From the NCBI GenBank assembly GCA_958407085.1, contig CATYHY010000075.1, positions 1-6,814 of the forward strand: a DNA stretch of 6,814 bases, given 5' to 3'. The number at the start of each line of letters is the position of its first letter. Within the stretch, counting starts at the first letter, position 1. The notes under the pieces were generated by a model. It did no database searches. It had not been told where the DNA came from and worked only from the letters and a program-made list of their open reading frames with translations. The stretch is from an uncultured Collinsella sp. Lineage in GTDB: Bacteria > Actinomycetota > Coriobacteriia > Coriobacteriales > Coriobacteriaceae. A program made the translations under genes and the position numbers. Below, piece by piece: positions 5,872 through 6,814 of this stretch.

Positions 5872-6814
5872 ATGCAGCATTCGAATCATCGCACCGCAGC
5901 GCTCATTGCGTCGAAGCCGGCTCGTATCATCACGAGCGCCGCGCTCGCCGTTGCGCTGACGGCCACGCCGATGCTCTCCCCCGTTGCGGCGTATGCCGCC
6001 TCGCAGGCAACGCAGGACCAGCTTTCCGCAGCCCAGCAGAAGATCGAAGCCGCTACGAGCGCCTACAACGACGCCCGCACCAAGCTCGATGACCTGCAAA
6101 AGCAGATTGACTCCAATGAGGCAAGCATCGAGGAAATCGAGGCTAAGCTTCCCGAGCAGCAGGCCAAGGCAAGCTCCGCCATGCGCGATCTGTACAAGTA
6201 CCAGAAGGGCACTAACCCCATCGTGAGCTTCCTGGTCAACGCGCAGAGCCTGGGTGAGTTCATCACGACCTGCAAATACACCAACCAGATCACGAGCTCG
6301 AGCGTCGACGAGATCGAAGAGCTCAATAATATGCAAACCGAACTCGAGCAGAACAAGGCCGAGCTCCAGCAGGCCAAGTCTCAGCTTGAGGCGGAGCAGA
6401 AAAACGCCGAGGATGCGCTGGCGCAGGCCCAGCAGCTCCGCAGCGAGGCACAGGCAAAAGCCGAGCAGGAAAATGCCGCCGAGCTTGCCAAGCTTGAGGC
6501 CGATAAGGCCGCTGCCGCCGAAAAGCTCTCGGGCGAGGGCGTAAGCGGCAGCAATTCCAGCAGCCAGGCCACCAACACCAACACCACCATCGACACCACG
6601 GTGAACAACGCCAATACCGGTAGCTCCGATTACGATTCGTTCATTAATGAGTGGACGAGCCGCATCGACAATTATCTCGCCGGCTCCCCCATGGCAGGCC
6701 AGGGCTATAACTTTGCCGTCGCCGCTTGGAATACCGGTGTCGACCCCCGTTGGTCCCCCGCCATCGCCTGCATCGAGAGCACCAAGGGTGCTTATTGCGC
6801 CAATTCTTACAACG
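5872..6814 (+). CDS. Secreted coiled-coil peptidoglycan hydrolase-like protein (3' end outside window)
   Basis: The frame stays open from ATG 5872 to the window edge (314 complete codons), so the C-terminus is missing. A signal peptide is clear: basic N-terminus with Arg18, hydrophobic stretch (about 19-32) and an AYA site predicting cleavage after residue 42. Residues 44-110 and 145-220 are Glu/Gln/Lys/Ala-rich coiled coils separated by a hinge (RDLYKYQKGTNPIVSFL, 105-121, then NAQSLGEF). This layout is that of the N-terminal domain of PcsB/CwlO-type hydrolases, which in known cases is controlled by FtsEX. A Ser/Thr/Asn-rich linker (221-252) follows. From about 253 a new globular domain begins; DPRWSPAIACIESTKG (291-306) resembles the active-site region of lysozyme-like or SLT transglycosylase domains, with Glu302 as the candidate catalytic acid, flanked by Cys300 and Cys309. 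The start is supported by AGAGGG at 5861-5866 with 5-nt spacing and an in-frame TGA at 5854. The secreted coiled-coil call is firm; the catalytic domain is an inference from its first part only. Confidence 0.88.
   Translation, partial: MQHSNHRTAALIASKPARIITSAALAVALTATPMLSPVAAYAASQATQDQLSAAQQKIEAATSAYNDARTKLDDLQKQIDSNEASIEEIEAKLPEQQAKASSAMRDLYKYQKGTNPIVSFLVNAQSLGEFITTCKYTNQITSSSVDEIEELNNMQTELEQNKAELQQAKSQLEAEQKNAEDALAQAQQLRSEAQAKAEQENAAELAKLEADKAAAAEKLSGEGVSGSNSSSQATNTNTTIDTTVNNANTGSSDYDSFINEWTSRIDNYLAGSPMAGQGYNFAVAAWNTGVDPRWSPAIACIESTKGAYCANSYN

Noticed and set aside
5833..5886. Two TTCGAA-centred palindromes (GTTCGAAC at 5833-5840 and ATTCGAAT at 5879-5886)
   Set aside because: Only 8 bp each, with different flanks, and one lies inside the coding sequence; chance occurrence is sufficient.
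5658..6092. A 144-codon + strand frame crossing the intergenic region and the start of the hydrolase gene
   Set aside because: Its last part overlaps the signal-peptide and coiled-coil codons of the gene at 5872 in another frame, its first part crosses the repeat region, and its product has no recognisable pattern.

Overview
The window looks like chromosomal DNA of a GC-rich Gram-positive anaerobe, most probably a Coriobacteriia gut actinomycete close to Collinsella. This is inferred from codon use dominated by G/C third positions, strong Shine-Dalgarno sites with 5-7 nt spacing, and gene content (fused ECF ATPase, D-Asp-ligase-like ATP-grasp protein with a racemase, secreted coiled-coil wall hydrolase). 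It has not been tested by any database search.

Left part (1-2623, + strand): the last codons of a probable upstream gene, then a two-gene energy-coupling-factor (ECF) module. A fused double ABC ATPase (67-1818) overlaps by 8 nt the membrane coupling protein EcfT (1811-2557). A strong rho-independent hairpin (2587-2623) closes the unit. No substrate-binding S component lies in the window; it may be the truncated gene at the left edge or be encoded elsewhere.

Middle part (2683-4770, - strand): a two-gene unit read right to left. An ATP-grasp ligase of 418 aa resembling D-aspartate ligases of the Asl(fm) type (4770-3514) is followed by an aspartate/glutamate racemase family protein (3429-2683). 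Together they suggest supply and activation of a D-amino acid, most simply D-Asp, for peptidoglycan cross-bridges. The 84-nt spacer between them carries a GC-rich hairpin and a possible weak promoter.

Right part (4771-6814): a divergent intergenic region with inverted and tandem repeats, a MOSC-domain protein (5005-5637, + strand), and an AT-richer intergenic stretch with three copies of a pseudo-palindrome and a 14-bp-arm imperfect inverted repeat. The last gene starts at 5872 and runs off the window end. It encodes a secreted protein with a PcsB/CwlO-like coiled coil and the beginning of a probable lysozyme-like catalytic domain. The ligase, racemase and hydrolase give this segment a cell-wall flavour; the ECF module and the MOSC protein have no obvious link to it.

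I see no RNA genes, CRISPR arrays, insertion sequences or phage genes. The most interesting signals are the putative D-Asp cross-bridge cassette, the asymmetry of the two predicted ATP sites in the fused ECF ATPase, and the repeated pseudo-palindrome in front of the wall hydrolase gene. I do not see convincing evidence of a wholly new system.
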